64,000 bases of DNA from Bacteroidales bacterium UBA4116. GTDB lineage: Bacteria; Bacteroidota; Bacteroidia; Bacteroidales; Tannerellaceae. The stretch spans positions 224,663-288,662 of the forward strand of contig DFXE01000010.1 of the NCBI GenBank assembly GCA_002381645.1, read 5' to 3'. Positions 9,370 to 17,514 of the stretch are shown here, one piece after another. The notes under the pieces are model-generated. The model did no database searches, had not been told where the DNA came from, and saw only the letters and a list, made by a program, of their open reading frames with translations. Position numbers and translations under genes: made by a program. How positions within the stretch are numbered: the first letter of the stretch is position 1; the number at the start of each line of letters is the position of its first letter.

Positions 9370-10383
9370 TTATCTGGCCATTTTCTTGAGAACTTCTTCG
9401 GGGTACTGTCCACCTACGAACTCGATTTTGTCGCTGGCTTCGTTAATCCGGTTCATTTCTTCTTGCGTGAGTTCGACATCGGCTGCTCCGATATTTTCTT
9501 CGAATCGTGCGAGTTTGGTTGTTCCCGGTATGGGTGAAATATACGGTTTTTTGGCAAGCAACCATGCGAGTGCTATCTGCGCCGGTGTGGCTCCTTTCGT
9601 GTCGGCTATTTCCCTGATTAGGTCAACTATTGCTTTATTGACTGCAATGGCATCTTCTTGAAAACGGGGAAGGTTGCGACGAAAATCCTTTTCATCCAGT
9701 TGGGAGGCATTGTCGATACGTCCGGTCAGAAATCCTTTGCCCAACGGACTGAAAGGAACAAGTCCGATACCAAGTTCTTCCAGTGTTGGTAGGACATGTT
9801 TTTCCAAACCCCGAAACCAAATTGAATATTCGCTTTGCAGTGCAGAAACGGGGGTTACGGCATGGGCACGGCGGATGGTTTCTGACCATGCTTCTGATAA
9901 TCCCCAGTATTTTACTTTGCCTTCGCGAATCAGATCGCCAACTGTTCCGGCTACATCTTCGATAGGCACGTTCGGATCAACACGGTGTTGGTAATAAAGG
10001 TCAATATAGTCTGTTCTCAATCTTTTGAGAGATTGTTCCACTACGATGCGGATGTGTTCGGGACGGCTGTTAAATTCTCCCGGATTACCGTTGATAACGT
10101 CCAAACCAAATTTAGTAGCTACTACCACCTCTTTGCGGAAAGGTTCTACTGCTTCGCCTACCAGTTCTTCATTAGTAAAAGGGCCATACACTTCGGCGGT
10201 ATCGAAAAATGTTTCTCCTTTATCGTAGGCGGTACGAATGAGTTTAATCATTTCATTCCGATCAGGTAGCGGTGTATAGCCGTGGCTCATTCCCATACAG
10301 CCTAAACCTATTGCAGAAACTTCTAATCCCTGAGTTCCTAATTTCCTTTTTTCTAAACTATTATTTGCCATAGCCGTTTTCAT
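9370..10383 (-). CDS. aldo/keto reductase
   Basis: 337 residues, single AKR TIM barrel. The catalytic tetrad is visible: Asp and Tyr in FFDTAEVYGP, Lys in VATKFG, and His in YYQHRVDP. NADP(H)-binding features near the C-terminus include IPGTTKLARFEENIGAAD. The family reduces aldehydes or ketones, including quinones and reactive carbonyls, in the cytoplasm; the substrate cannot be read from the sequence. Initiation may be at codon 5 (MANNSLEK) rather than the first Met. It is the last gene of a four-gene minus-strand operon, 23 nt after the hydrolase gene. Confidence 0.9.
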   Translation of the reverse strand: MKTAMANNSLEKRKLGTQGLEVSAIGLGCMGMSHGYTPLPDRNEMIKLIRTAYDKGETFFDTAEVYGPFTNEELVGEAVEPFRKEVVVATKFGLDVINGNPGEFNSRPEHIRIVVEQSLKRLRTDYIDLYYQHRVDPNVPIEDVAGTVGDLIREGKVKYWGLSEAWSETIRRAHAVTPVSALQSEYSIWFRGLEKHVLPTLEELGIGLVPFSPLGKGFLTGRIDNASQLDEKDFRRNLPRFQEDAIAVNKAIVDLIREIADTKGATPAQIALAWLLAKKPYISPIPGTTKLARFEENIGAADVELTQEEMNRINEASDKIEFVGGQYPEEVLKKMAR

Positions 10384-10406
10384 TTAAGATTTAAAAATAT
10401 GTTCAA

Positions 10407-11435
10407 TTACATTTGCTCATTAAAAAATGTTTCCAACTTATCAAACGGTATAATATCTGTGCGGTCGTATAGGTCTACATGACTTGCATCGGGAATGATC
10501 ATCAACTCTTTGTTATCTCCTTTCAACTTGCCGAAAGCATCTTTACTGGCATCCAATGAATATGCTTTGTCTCCATGAATCAATAACACGGCGCTACGAA
10601 TCTCATCTCCATAAGAAAGAAGCGGAAAAGTGAGAAACGAAAGGTCAGTCGTTTTATTCCATCCTTCATTGGAATTAAGTGAACGAGGATGATAGCCACG
10701 ATCAGTCTTATAATATGCCTGATAATCTTTCATAAACTGCGGAGCATCATCCGGTAATTGAGCCGGAACGCCACCCGCACGCTCATATTCTCCATTTGCT
10801 GCATCAATCGTTCGTTGTGCGTTAAGCTGTTTTCGGGCTTCATAGCGTTGGCTTGAATCCATTGAATCGAAAGCCCCCATTGTAGAAGAAACTGTGGCTT
10901 TAATGCGGGTATCCATTATGGCTGCATTGACAGCTAAGCCTCCCCAGCCGCATATTCCTATTATTCCGATGCGTTCAGCATCTACATCATCGCGTAAGGA
11001 AAGAAAATCAACGGCGGCGCAAAAGTCTTCCGTGTTGATATCCGGCGATGACACATATCGGGGATGTCCGCTGCTTTCACCCGTATAGGACGGGTCGAAT
11101 GCTATGGTAAGAAACCCTCGTTCAGCCATTGTCTGTGCGTATAGTCCTGAACATTGTTCTTTAACAGCTCCATAAGGGCCACTAACGGCAATAGCAGGCA
11201 GCTTGCCATTGGCATTCTTTGGGATATATATATCAGCGGCAAGCGTGATACCATACCTGTTGACAAAACTAACTTTACTATGATTTACTTTTTCGCTTTT
11301 GGGGAATGTCTTATCCCATTCTGTTGTTAAATTCAATGTTTCCATATTTTTTTCTTTTTTGTTCTCTTCTGTTGCCAGTGCAGTTTGTACTGCGATTATT
11401 CCTAACAAGAAGAGCGTGATAATTTTTTTGTGCAT
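10407..11435 (-). CDS. secreted alpha/beta hydrolase (dienelactone-hydrolase-like)
   Basis: 342 residues beginning with a signal peptide (KKIITLFLLGIIAVQTALA). The nucleophile elbow reads GICGWGG, with Cys in the usual Ser position as in dienelactone hydrolases; a candidate acid lies in the LIHGDKAYSLDASKD stretch and the His in DASHVDLYD. Proteins of this type occur with aldo/keto reductases and carboxymuconolactone-decarboxylase proteins in many bacteria. Substrate unknown; export to the periplasm is indicated. It lies between the cupin-CMD gene (68-nt gap) and the AKR gene (23-nt gap) in the same operon. Confidence 0.85.
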   Translation of the reverse strand: MHKKIITLFLLGIIAVQTALATEENKKEKNMETLNLTTEWDKTFPKSEKVNHSKVSFVNRYGITLAADIYIPKNANGKLPAIAVSGPYGAVKEQCSGLYAQTMAERGFLTIAFDPSYTGESSGHPRYVSSPDINTEDFCAAVDFLSLRDDVDAERIGIIGICGWGGLAVNAAIMDTRIKATVSSTMGAFDSMDSSQRYEARKQLNAQRTIDAANGEYERAGGVPAQLPDDAPQFMKDYQAYYKTDRGYHPRSLNSNEGWNKTTDLSFLTFPLLSYGDEIRSAVLLIHGDKAYSLDASKDAFGKLKGDNKELMIIPDASHVDLYDRTDIIPFDKLETFFNEQM

Positions 11436-11503
11436 AATCTCATCATTTAATCCGATTACTATTGCTGTTCTCTCTTATTTTTTGCTCAATCCTTTTCCCA
11501 GAT

Positions 11504-12730
11504 TTATTTTTCGGGAATTATCTCGTTTAAGCAGGCTATCGCATTGAGAGTTCGCGGATAACCGATATACGGCAATAATTGAGTCGTTACAGAAAGCAGT
11601 GTGGCTTTATCGTTGCCTACGTTTATATTACCCTGTATATGCCCTTTCACTTGCGGTTCGCAACCACCCAAAGAGATAAGGATAGAATAGGTAAGCAATT
11701 CACGCATTTTCACATCCAATGTTGGGCGGGTCTGATAATCGCCGAAACAGTTGGCGGATAAGAATTGCTGGATATGCAGTTGTCCGGCAGGAGATGTTTC
11801 GTATAACTTGTCTATTTGTTCGCCGAAGATGGATTTCTGGAATGCCAGTCCTTTTTCCTGCCTTGTTTCCGGTGTAACTACTGCTTGAGGTGTTAAAGGC
11901 AATGAAACGCCGTTTTCGGTAAGCACTTCATTAGCAATATTTATCAGGTCGGCTACTTTTGCCATTCCGGCGTATGGCACGGCATGATATAATACTTCTT
12001 TAATCTCGACAGGAGTGATACCGTTTGCAAGGGCATTATAAAGCGTTTGCCGGTATTCCGCTTGTGCATTCATGCCAATTGCCGAAGCCATCGTTACCAT
12101 AATGCGAGTTCTGATATCCAGATTTACATATTGCTGTGTCTCCGTAAAAGCAAAATTGCTTATAATATCATACAGTTCGGGATCAGTAGTGGCAAGTGTT
12201 GAAAAATATCCTTTTACCTTGTCTCCTTTACCTCTCTCTGTTGCTGCCGCATACAGCTTATCATCCACCGGATCGAGCCAAGTAGTTTTATTGCCCGGAG
12301 CATTGGGAGTGAGAGCCAAGTGTGAGAACCAACTGTCGGGGGCTGCGCCATGCCAGTGTACGATATCTGGGGCTATTTCCACCACATCACCGGGTATCAG
12401 TATGCGGGCAGGCTTGCCTTTTTCCTGATAATAACCTTTGCCACCAACGACTATCAGTATTTGACCTGAGGTGTGCCTGTGCCAGTTATTGCGGCAAGCA
12501 GGTTCGAACGTAACATTATAGACAAGTGTTCCGGTGACTGCATCCGGTGTCAGGGGAGCCAAGTAAGACTGTCCGATGAAATAGCGTGCGTTTTCTTCGG
12601 GATTTTTATCACCTGTGGGAAACGCGCTTAACTGTGGAATTAAACTTTCTTTCATATCCTGTGCGTTTAAAGGATTACCGGCAAATGCAAGTAATCCTGT
12701 GATGATTAATGTAAATACTTTTGTTCTCAT
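11504..12730 (-). CDS. secreted cupin plus double carboxymuconolactone-decarboxylase-domain protein
   Basis: 408 residues with a signal peptide (FTLIITGLLAFAGNPLNAQ). Residues about 45-140 form a cupin with metal-ligand spacing NNWHRHTSG and a later PDIVHWHG. Residues about 165-265 form one CMD/AhpD-like helical domain and about 285-400 a second (ending GYPRTLNAIACLNEIIP). The second has a single Cys in LISLGGCEPQVKGH and no AhpD-type CxxC, so peroxidase activity is doubtful. Export is unusual because most CMD proteins are cytoplasmic. It starts 3 nt after the upstream esterase gene, so co-expression is near certain. Likely role: processing of a small cyclic or oxidised organic compound with its neighbours; substrate unknown. 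Confidence 0.85.
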   Translation of the reverse strand: MRTKVFTLIITGLLAFAGNPLNAQDMKESLIPQLSAFPTGDKNPEENARYFIGQSYLAPLTPDAVTGTLVYNVTFEPACRNNWHRHTSGQILIVVGGKGYYQEKGKPARILIPGDVVEIAPDIVHWHGAAPDSWFSHLALTPNAPGNKTTWLDPVDDKLYAAATERGKGDKVKGYFSTLATTDPELYDIISNFAFTETQQYVNLDIRTRIMVTMASAIGMNAQAEYRQTLYNALANGITPVEIKEVLYHAVPYAGMAKVADLINIANEVLTENGVSLPLTPQAVVTPETRQEKGLAFQKSIFGEQIDKLYETSPAGQLHIQQFLSANCFGDYQTRPTLDVKMRELLTYSILISLGGCEPQVKGHIQGNINVGNDKATLLSVTTQLLPYIGYPRTLNAIACLNEIIPEK

Positions 12731-12733
12731 ATC

Positions 12734-13894
12734 TCAATATTTTATAGGGATGGTCGTTTCTATTTCCTTTCGTTGCGGCCCCTTATGTGGTGAATCTTTC
12801 CCGCTCAATCCTTTTTCTTCAAGGAATCTTTCGAGCAGCCCCGCTATTTCGAGGTTGTTCATGTCGGCAAAAGGAGCATGTGTATTACCTTCTATTCCGA
12901 GTTCCGGCAACATAATCAGGCGGGCATCTCCACCGTAGCGGTTTACAGTTTCAACAAACTGTTTTGCACGTTGGCTGGCTACACGCCAGACTTCACTGTT
13001 GAATATATCGCTTTGTTGGCGGGCTATATTATCGCCAAATACAATAAGGATCGGCATTTTGGTCAGGTTCCTGAATTCTTCCTCCGATACCAGTTGTGGT
13101 GCTTGTGTTTCGTTGACGAGTTCCACACCGGCAGGAATCATCGCGGGTATATCTGTTTCAGGAAAAGCACAGGCTCCCGGTTCGTAGGCAACAATGGCTT
13201 TTACCAGTTCGGGTGCTGCCATTCCGGTAGCCCAGCCGTATTGTCCGCTATTGGAATGGGTAATGAGGATTGCCGCTCCGGTTTGTTCCAGTAATGCAGA
13301 CATGGTATTGCCCATAAATTCACGGTGCTGCCGGGTGCGTGGTTCTTCTCCCGTATCAGGTGTTTGCTGGCGGAAAAACTGGTCGACAGCATAAGGTGTT
13401 TTGGGGAATTGAGTTTTGGTAAAAAAGTACGGATCGGCAGGTCGTTCCCAGATACCGTTGCGGAAAGCATCCCAAACTGCACTTTCCTGCATGATTGTAG
13501 GCACAGCGTTTTTTGTATCAACGGTCGAAAGAGTGTATCCGGCACGTCCACGGCGGGGCTGGTCAACGATATATACCGACCAATCACGACGTGGCAGAAT
13601 AGCTTGATAGCCTTCGCGTCCGTCGGGGGTTGATTCATAGGTTTTACCCGACTGTCCGATACCGTGCCACATAATGAGCGGATAGGTACGCGAATCCTGC
13701 GGAATGTAATACTGGGCGTAGCCGTGATCGCCGTGGAAGGTTTCCCCTGTTTCGGTATATTGTACATTGCCACCGAAAAACAGACTGCCCATTGTTCTTA
13801 ACACGATAGGTCTTTCTTCGTTTTGTGCATAGGAAAGGATGCTTACAAGCATCATACTCACAAATAAGAGTATCTTTTTATTCTTCATATTCAT
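12734..13894 (-). CDS. secreted alpha/beta hydrolase (esterase-like)
   Basis: 386 residues with a signal peptide (KILLFVSMMLVSILSYAQ). The fold is indicated by an oxyanion-type IMWHGIGQSG and the nucleophile elbow THSNSGQYGW with Ser in a GxSxG-like setting (HSNSG). The C-terminal His is probably in GIEGNTHAPFAD. Length and motifs fit large bacterial esterases or lactonases acting on hydrophobic small molecules. It is the first gene of the minus-strand operon and is divergent from an AraC-type regulator, which probably controls it. Confidence 0.85.
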   Translation of the reverse strand: MNMKNKKILLFVSMMLVSILSYAQNEERPIVLRTMGSLFFGGNVQYTETGETFHGDHGYAQYYIPQDSRTYPLIMWHGIGQSGKTYESTPDGREGYQAILPRRDWSVYIVDQPRRGRAGYTLSTVDTKNAVPTIMQESAVWDAFRNGIWERPADPYFFTKTQFPKTPYAVDQFFRQQTPDTGEEPRTRQHREFMGNTMSALLEQTGAAILITHSNSGQYGWATGMAAPELVKAIVAYEPGACAFPETDIPAMIPAGVELVNETQAPQLVSEEEFRNLTKMPILIVFGDNIARQQSDIFNSEVWRVASQRAKQFVETVNRYGGDARLIMLPELGIEGNTHAPFADMNNLEIAGLLERFLEEKGLSGKDSPHKGPQRKEIETTIPIKY

Positions 13895-13922
13895 CTTTTT
13901 TATTGTTTATATTTTACTAATA

Positions 13923-13930
13923 CAAAGGTA
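13923..13930 (-). promoter_or_regulatory. -7 element of the esterase operon promoter
   Basis: On the minus strand the sequence is TACCTTTG, a match to the Bacteroidota -7 consensus TAnnTTTG, 29 nt upstream of the first start codon of the operon. No convincing -33 TTTG was found at the expected spacing, which would suit an activator-dependent promoter. Confidence 0.45.
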
Positions 13931-14090
13931 TGGTGGGCTGGTAGATTTCTTGTTTCACACAGGGCGGCACTATTTTCACTTTTTTCTGTTTTTTGAAAAA
14001 TGTGAATCCTGATAAAATATATTATCCATTTGTTTACCTGCGTTTTAAAATAAAAACACTTTCTTTGCACAAATATCATCATACGTAAAA

Positions 14091-14966
14091 ATGAAAAACA
14101 GCTATTCATATCTAACAGATGGAAGACCGGACAACGAAATGTTCGATTTTAATGATTCGGATCTTGTCTTTTCCGACAATCTTGATGAAGTCACTTCCGA
14201 CCGTTTTGAGTTGTACGCCATTCATGTACTTTGTTATCAGGGCGAGTGTGGTTTTCAAATGGCCGGACAAACATTCCGGATTAAAGAGGGGGACTTCGTT
14301 ATCTGGACACATGGAAAACTGGTGTCTGATATCGTTGTTTCCGACGATTTCCGTGCAACCATTCTATATATATCCTACCGGTTTTCACGAAAGAACATTC
14401 CCAATAATAATTATGATATTATCGGCAATCTTTCTTTAATCAATAACCCTATCATGCCGCTTACCGAGAAGGAGAAGGTAATATGCGATAACGACCTGAA
14501 TCAGATAAAATGGCGGATGGAAGACCCCTCGCATCACTTTTATTATGAACTGTTGAGTTGTCTGGTAACGGCTCTCATACTCGACCTGTATGATATTCAT
14601 GCACGTATATACGAAGAGAATCCCGTTTCGGAACAGAATGCCATGCTTCTCAGGCGGTTCGTTGAGCTGCTGGGCACGGGCCAATATAAGACAAACCGGG
14701 AAGTAGCATATTATGCTTCAAGATTGCATGTAACCCCCAAATACCTGTCGGAAGTGTGTAAAAAAGTAAGCGGCCGCTCTGCTACTTTTTGGATAGACCG
14801 CTTTACGATTGCCGAAATCATACGTCTATTGAAGAATAAGGAATTAACATTGACACATATTTCGGAGGAGATGAATTTTTCTTCTATATCCTATTTTAGC
14901 CGCTATGTGCAACGCATATTGGGAGTACCGCCGACGGAGTACAGGCAGAATTTTGAGAAAAAGTAA
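14091..14966 (+). CDS. AraC family transcriptional regulator
   Basis: 291 residues. The N-terminal part (about 1-150) is a cupin-like sensor (GECGFQMAGQTFRIKEGDFV). The C-terminal 100 residues contain the paired AraC HTH motifs: EVAYYASRLHVTPKYLSEVC followed by the second helix pair ending in SISYFSRYVQRILGVPP. It is transcribed divergently from the four-gene hydrolase/reductase operon with 196 bp between start codons, so it is the obvious candidate activator of that operon, possibly responding to the operon substrate. Confidence 0.9.
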   Translation: MKNSYSYLTDGRPDNEMFDFNDSDLVFSDNLDEVTSDRFELYAIHVLCYQGECGFQMAGQTFRIKEGDFVIWTHGKLVSDIVVSDDFRATILYISYRFSRKNIPNNNYDIIGNLSLINNPIMPLTEKEKVICDNDLNQIKWRMEDPSHHFYYELLSCLVTALILDLYDIHARIYEENPVSEQNAMLLRRFVELLGTGQYKTNREVAYYASRLHVTPKYLSEVCKKVSGRSATFWIDRFTIAEIIRLLKNKELTLTHISEEMNFSSISYFSRYVQRILGVPPTEYRQNFEKK

Positions 14967-15035
14967 AGGGAAATAGATTCTTGACCATGTAAACACAATA
15001 ACGTCTCTGATATATTTAATAGTGACCATACTTCT

Positions 15036-15087
15036 CAGGTGCAAGGTGCAAGTATCTATATATAGATAAACTTGCACCTTGCACCTG
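15036..15087. repeat. long perfect hairpin with tandem GTGCAAG units
   Basis: Arms 15036-15052 (CAGGTGCAAGGTGCAAG) and 15071-15087 (its exact complement) form a perfect 17-bp stem. Between them TATCTATATATAGATA is itself a perfect 16-base palindrome, so the whole 52 bp can extrude a cruciform. Each arm holds two tandem GTGCAAG units. It follows araC by 70 nt but has no T-run, so it looks more like a dispersed palindromic repeat than a classical terminator. Confidence 0.7.
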
Positions 15088-15113
15088 CATTAAAATATTA
15101 GCAATCATTATGC

Positions 15114-15143
15114 TTTGATTTTTAAAAAGAATGTGTAACTTTG
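15114..15143 (+). promoter_or_regulatory. Bacteroidota-type promoter of the att-locus RNA
   Basis: TTTG at 15114-15117 and TAACTTTG at 15136-15143 match the -33 and -7 consensus, with 18 bp between them (about 19 is usual). Transcription would start near 15150. No open reading frame follows, only hairpin-rich sequence and a terminator, which suggests a non-coding transcript. Confidence 0.6.
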
Positions 15144-15451
15144 AACCTGAATTTTATGACGACAAATTGGTGAAAACAGCAGCCAGAACTGCCAATCAAT
15201 AAGGCGAAAAATGATGCTAACCCAATTTGTACCCCATAAAGGTCTTTGAAAAAATAATTCACTGAATATTAGCGGTCTGACGCATTTCGTTCAAAATCCG
15301 TCCGGACCGCCAAGAAAGGTAACTTGGAAATACAGCGTTGGAAGCGTTGAAATACAGTTAGTTAGAAGTTACTAACCTAAACTGTACCCCCTAAGAGAAA
15401 TTGAAAGGGTAAAACGCTGAAAGAAAGCAATTTAACCTACAAAGGTGGCTT

Positions 15452-15464
15452 TCCCGTCCATACC
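15452..15464. other. left attachment-site core (attL) of the 16-kb island
   Basis: TCCCGTCCATACC occurs here and again at 31470-31482, in direct orientation, 16,018 bp apart. Both copies are preceded at short distance by GGTGG(A)GGCT-like sequence and followed by an intrinsic terminator. The integrase gene starts 248 bp to the right. This is the arrangement of a tyrosine-recombinase island bounded by target duplications; the exact crossover is not determined. Confidence 0.6.
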
Positions 15465-15489
15465 GCTTGATAATCAAGCAATTACGAGT

Positions 15490-15526
15490 AAACCTCAGAA
15501 AATCAAACGATTTCTGAGGTTTTTCT
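15490..15526 (+). terminator. terminator just inside attL
   Basis: AAACCTCAGAAA (15490-15501) and TTTCTGAGGTTT (15511-15522) form a perfect 12-bp stem followed by TTCTTTT. It lies 26 bp inside the island and would replace the terminator of the interrupted RNA locus, which now lies beyond attR. Confidence 0.75.
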
Positions 15527-15580
15527 TTTGTCCAAAACCGCAGTTCTGAGCAAAATAATGCACCTTAAACGAGGACTACG

Positions 15581-15654
15581 AGGTGGACTAAACATTCAAC
15601 TTCAAAAGTCCACCTCCAAGTCCACCAGCATGATTTTTATTCTCTGATAATCAG
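15581..15654. repeat. integrase-type repeats at the left island end
   Basis: AGGTGGACT at 15581-15589 is repeated inverted at 15607-15615 (AGTCCACCT) and again at 15618-15626 (AAGTCCACC). CTGATAATCAG, a perfect 11-base palindrome, follows at 15644-15654. The same two motifs occur at the right end (31403-31411 and 31367-31377) in mirrored order relative to the att core. They are therefore likely binding sites for the integrase or an accessory factor. Confidence 0.5.
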
Positions 15655-15688
15655 TATTTTGCGTAGCTATTGAGAAGTACATAGTCAA

Positions 15689-15696
15689 TAACTTTG
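15689..15696 (+). promoter_or_regulatory. -7 element of the integrase promoter
   Basis: TAACTTTG matches TAnnTTTG exactly and ends 15 nt before the integrase start codon, giving a very short leader. A TTTG at 15658-15661 is 27 bp away, too far for standard spacing. The palindrome at 15644-15654 lies just upstream and could serve autoregulation. Confidence 0.45.
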
Positions 15697-15711
15697 TAAA
15701 CAAAAAAAGCT

Positions 15712-16947
15712 ATGTGTGAATCATTATCAAACATTAAACTGGACGTACTGTTTTTCATCAAGAAAACAAAATTGTTGAAAAACGAGGAAGCACCGATCTG
15801 CATGCGTATAACCGTTAACTCCCAAAGGGCGGAAATGATGATTAAACGTTCTATACTACCCAATAAATGGAACCAACCCAAAGAACGTGCTAACGGCAAC
15901 GAGCCTGCTTTACGGGAGCTTAATAATTTTATTGAAGTAAGCCGGAATAAGGTATTTAAAGTTTTCAGGCAGTTGGAAATGGATGGTCGCCCGATCACAG
16001 CAAAAATTATATCTGATATATTGCAGGGGCGCGAAGACCCGGACAAGCCTAAAACGCTTATTGAGATTTTTACCGAACACAATAAGCAGGTACATTCTTT
16101 GGTTGGGATTGATTATGCGGAAGTAACTGCAAAGAAATTTGATACTTCTTTGCTGAGGCTAAAAGAATATTTAAGCTATCAATTTAAAGTGAAGGATATT
16201 AAGATAACAGAAGTGGATAATCCATTCATCAGGAATTATGATATATTTCTCAAAACGCAATGTGGCTGCCATCATAATTCAGCGCTCAAGCATCTGAAAA
16301 ACCTGAAGAAGATTGTTCGGATTGCTATGGCTAACGGTTGGGTGCGGAAAGATCCTTTTTTCGGGATTAAGTTTATCGAGCAGGAAACGCATATTGAATT
16401 TCTGACAAAAGAGGAATTGAATGTTTTAATAAATAAGGAGTTTGATCTCCCCCAACATAATCAGGTGCGTGATATTTTTGTTTTCTGTTGTTTCACCGGG
16501 CTGGCTTTTGCGGATGTCAAGACATTGAAGCCGGAACATATCAAACCGGATAATGATGGTCAGCTATGGATTAGAAAGCGTAGGCAGAAAACAGGAGTGA
16601 TGTGCAATATTCCTCTGATTCCAAATGCGCTAGAACTGATAGAGAAATATAAGGATCATCCGCATTGTATTATGAAAGGTGTGGTAATGCCGGTGCTGAG
16701 TAATGTTTGCATGAATGATTATTTAAAGGATATTGCCAGATTATGTGAGTTTAACAAGCCCCTAAGCTGTCATGTCGCACGTCATGTCTGTGCAACGATA
16801 GTTCTTTTAGCCAACCGTGTTACGATGGAAAATACAGCAAAGATATTAGGTCATAAAAATACAAAAATGACACAACGTTATGCTAAGGTACTGGATTCTT
16901 CCATTAAAAGGGATATGGAAAATGTTATAAAGGCAATGAATTTCTGA
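15712..16947 (+). CDS. tyrosine recombinase (integrase) of the island
   Basis: 411 residues, Bacteroides-type integrase with an N-terminal arm-binding domain, a SAM-like core-binding domain (about 110-215) and a catalytic domain. Active-site positions visible: Lys in RRQKTGVMCNIPL, the box II HxxR in LSCHVARHVCAT, His in LGHKNTKMTQRYAKV, and the nucleophile Tyr in QRYAKV. The first conserved Arg is missing: CCFTGLAFADV has Ala where most families have GLR, as reported for IntDOT-type recombinases. It lies 248 bp inside the left att core, is followed by a strong terminator, and is presumably responsible for integration and excision of 15452-31482. Confidence 0.93.
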   Translation: MCESLSNIKLDVLFFIKKTKLLKNEEAPICMRITVNSQRAEMMIKRSILPNKWNQPKERANGNEPALRELNNFIEVSRNKVFKVFRQLEMDGRPITAKIISDILQGREDPDKPKTLIEIFTEHNKQVHSLVGIDYAEVTAKKFDTSLLRLKEYLSYQFKVKDIKITEVDNPFIRNYDIFLKTQCGCHHNSALKHLKNLKKIVRIAMANGWVRKDPFFGIKFIEQETHIEFLTKEELNVLINKEFDLPQHNQVRDIFVFCCFTGLAFADVKTLKPEHIKPDNDGQLWIRKRRQKTGVMCNIPLIPNALELIEKYKDHPHCIMKGVVMPVLSNVCMNDYLKDIARLCEFNKPLSCHVARHVCATIVLLANRVTMENTAKILGHKNTKMTQRYAKVLDSSIKRDMENVIKAMNF

Positions 16948-16952
16948 AATAT

Positions 16953-16987
16953 AAAATGGCGAGTCAACATGACTCGCCATTTTTTTA
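16953..16987 (+). terminator. integrase terminator
   Basis: AAAATGGCGAGTCA (16953-16966) and TGACTCGCCATTTT (16970-16983) form a perfect 14-bp stem with a 3-nt loop and a T-run, 6 nt after the integrase stop. Being A/T-flanked, it may also stop transcripts from the convergent mobilisation gene. Confidence 0.85.
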
Positions 16988-17039
16988 TTCGATGATATGG
17001 TTATATAATATTGCTGAAAAGAGAAGCATTTTTTTTACT

Positions 17040-17480
17040 TTATTTCCTCAAATATTTAGTTTCATACTCCTCGGTTAAACTCAATATTTGCGCGCTTAAA
17101 TAAGCGAGCTTCATCGTTTCTCTTTCCAGTTTATAGAGTAAAGCGGCAGCTCTTTTATCTCCGAAATTTGCTTTAATGGCACGGACAGTCTGGTTATAAT
17201 TATTGCCTATAGACCGGAATTGAGAATAGATATTTGTAAGGCGCATGAAGTAATCCTTTGTCGTTTTATCTACTTTCACCACCTTAATTTCTTTATCAAA
17301 TATAGCGGCTTTGATAAACTTTGCTTTCTCCTTTATACCGGATTCATCCAACAGTTTCTCAAAAATCACATTCTCCTGAGAGGTCAGTTTAATACCGTAA
17401 CGGTAAACTGCCGGATCGTCTTTCGGCTTTCTTCCGGTTTTTTTCGGGGTATATTTTTGTTTTTCAGCATCCATAATCAA
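17040..17480 (-). CDS. MobA/BmgA-like mobilisation accessory protein
   Basis: 146 residues. The N-terminus is basic (KKTGRKPKDDPAVYRYGIKL), followed by a ribbon-helix-helix-like region (about 28-60) and a helical part containing RLTNIYSQFRSIGNNYNQTV, the pattern of relaxosome accessory proteins of Bacteroides mobilisable elements. Start may be the third codon (MDAEKQKY). In such elements this gene is followed by a relaxase (mobB) gene; none is present here, where the next gene downstream is the convergent integrase. The hairpin cluster immediately upstream of its start is where oriT usually lies. The island may therefore be mobilised only with a relaxase supplied in trans. Confidence 0.75.
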   Translation of the reverse strand: MIMDAEKQKYTPKKTGRKPKDDPAVYRYGIKLTSQENVIFEKLLDESGIKEKAKFIKAAIFDKEIKVVKVDKTTKDYFMRLTNIYSQFRSIGNNYNQTVRAIKANFGDKRAAALLYKLERETMKLAYLSAQILSLTEEYETKYLRK

Positions 17481-17514
17481 ATCTTTTATCAGTTAATAAT
17501 ATACTCAGGTTTTT

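Larger units (their letters stand above)
15150..15526 (+). ncRNA. putative structured non-coding RNA at the island insertion site
   Basis: There is no coding frame. From a good promoter (15114-15143) to a 12-bp terminator hairpin (15490-15522) the sequence folds locally: 15162-15170 pairs perfectly with 15222-15230 (ACAAATTGG/CCAATTTGT); GCGGTC pairs with GGACCGC near 15272-15310; 15354-15365 pairs with 15372-15385. Two of these hairpins end in the same string TGTACCCC, suggesting a repeated structural module. The att core lies at its 3' end (15452-15464). After precise excision the chromosomal RNA would instead continue into 31483-31544 and use that terminator, about 380 nt in all. It is not a tRNA and I could not match it to tmRNA, RNase P RNA or SRP RNA. 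The RNA is an inference from promoter, structure and terminator. Confidence 0.4.

Noticed and set aside
13201..13773. 190-codon frame overlapping the esterase gene in another frame
   Set aside because: It is a shadow of the esterase gene with low-complexity translation and no family features. Other long antisense frames within the methylase, propeller and DISARM genes were dismissed for the same reason.
15150..15464. tRNA, tmRNA or RNase P RNA at the insertion site
   Set aside because: No T-arm, anticodon-arm geometry, tag-coding frame or known core motifs were found. Only an unidentified structured RNA is claimed.
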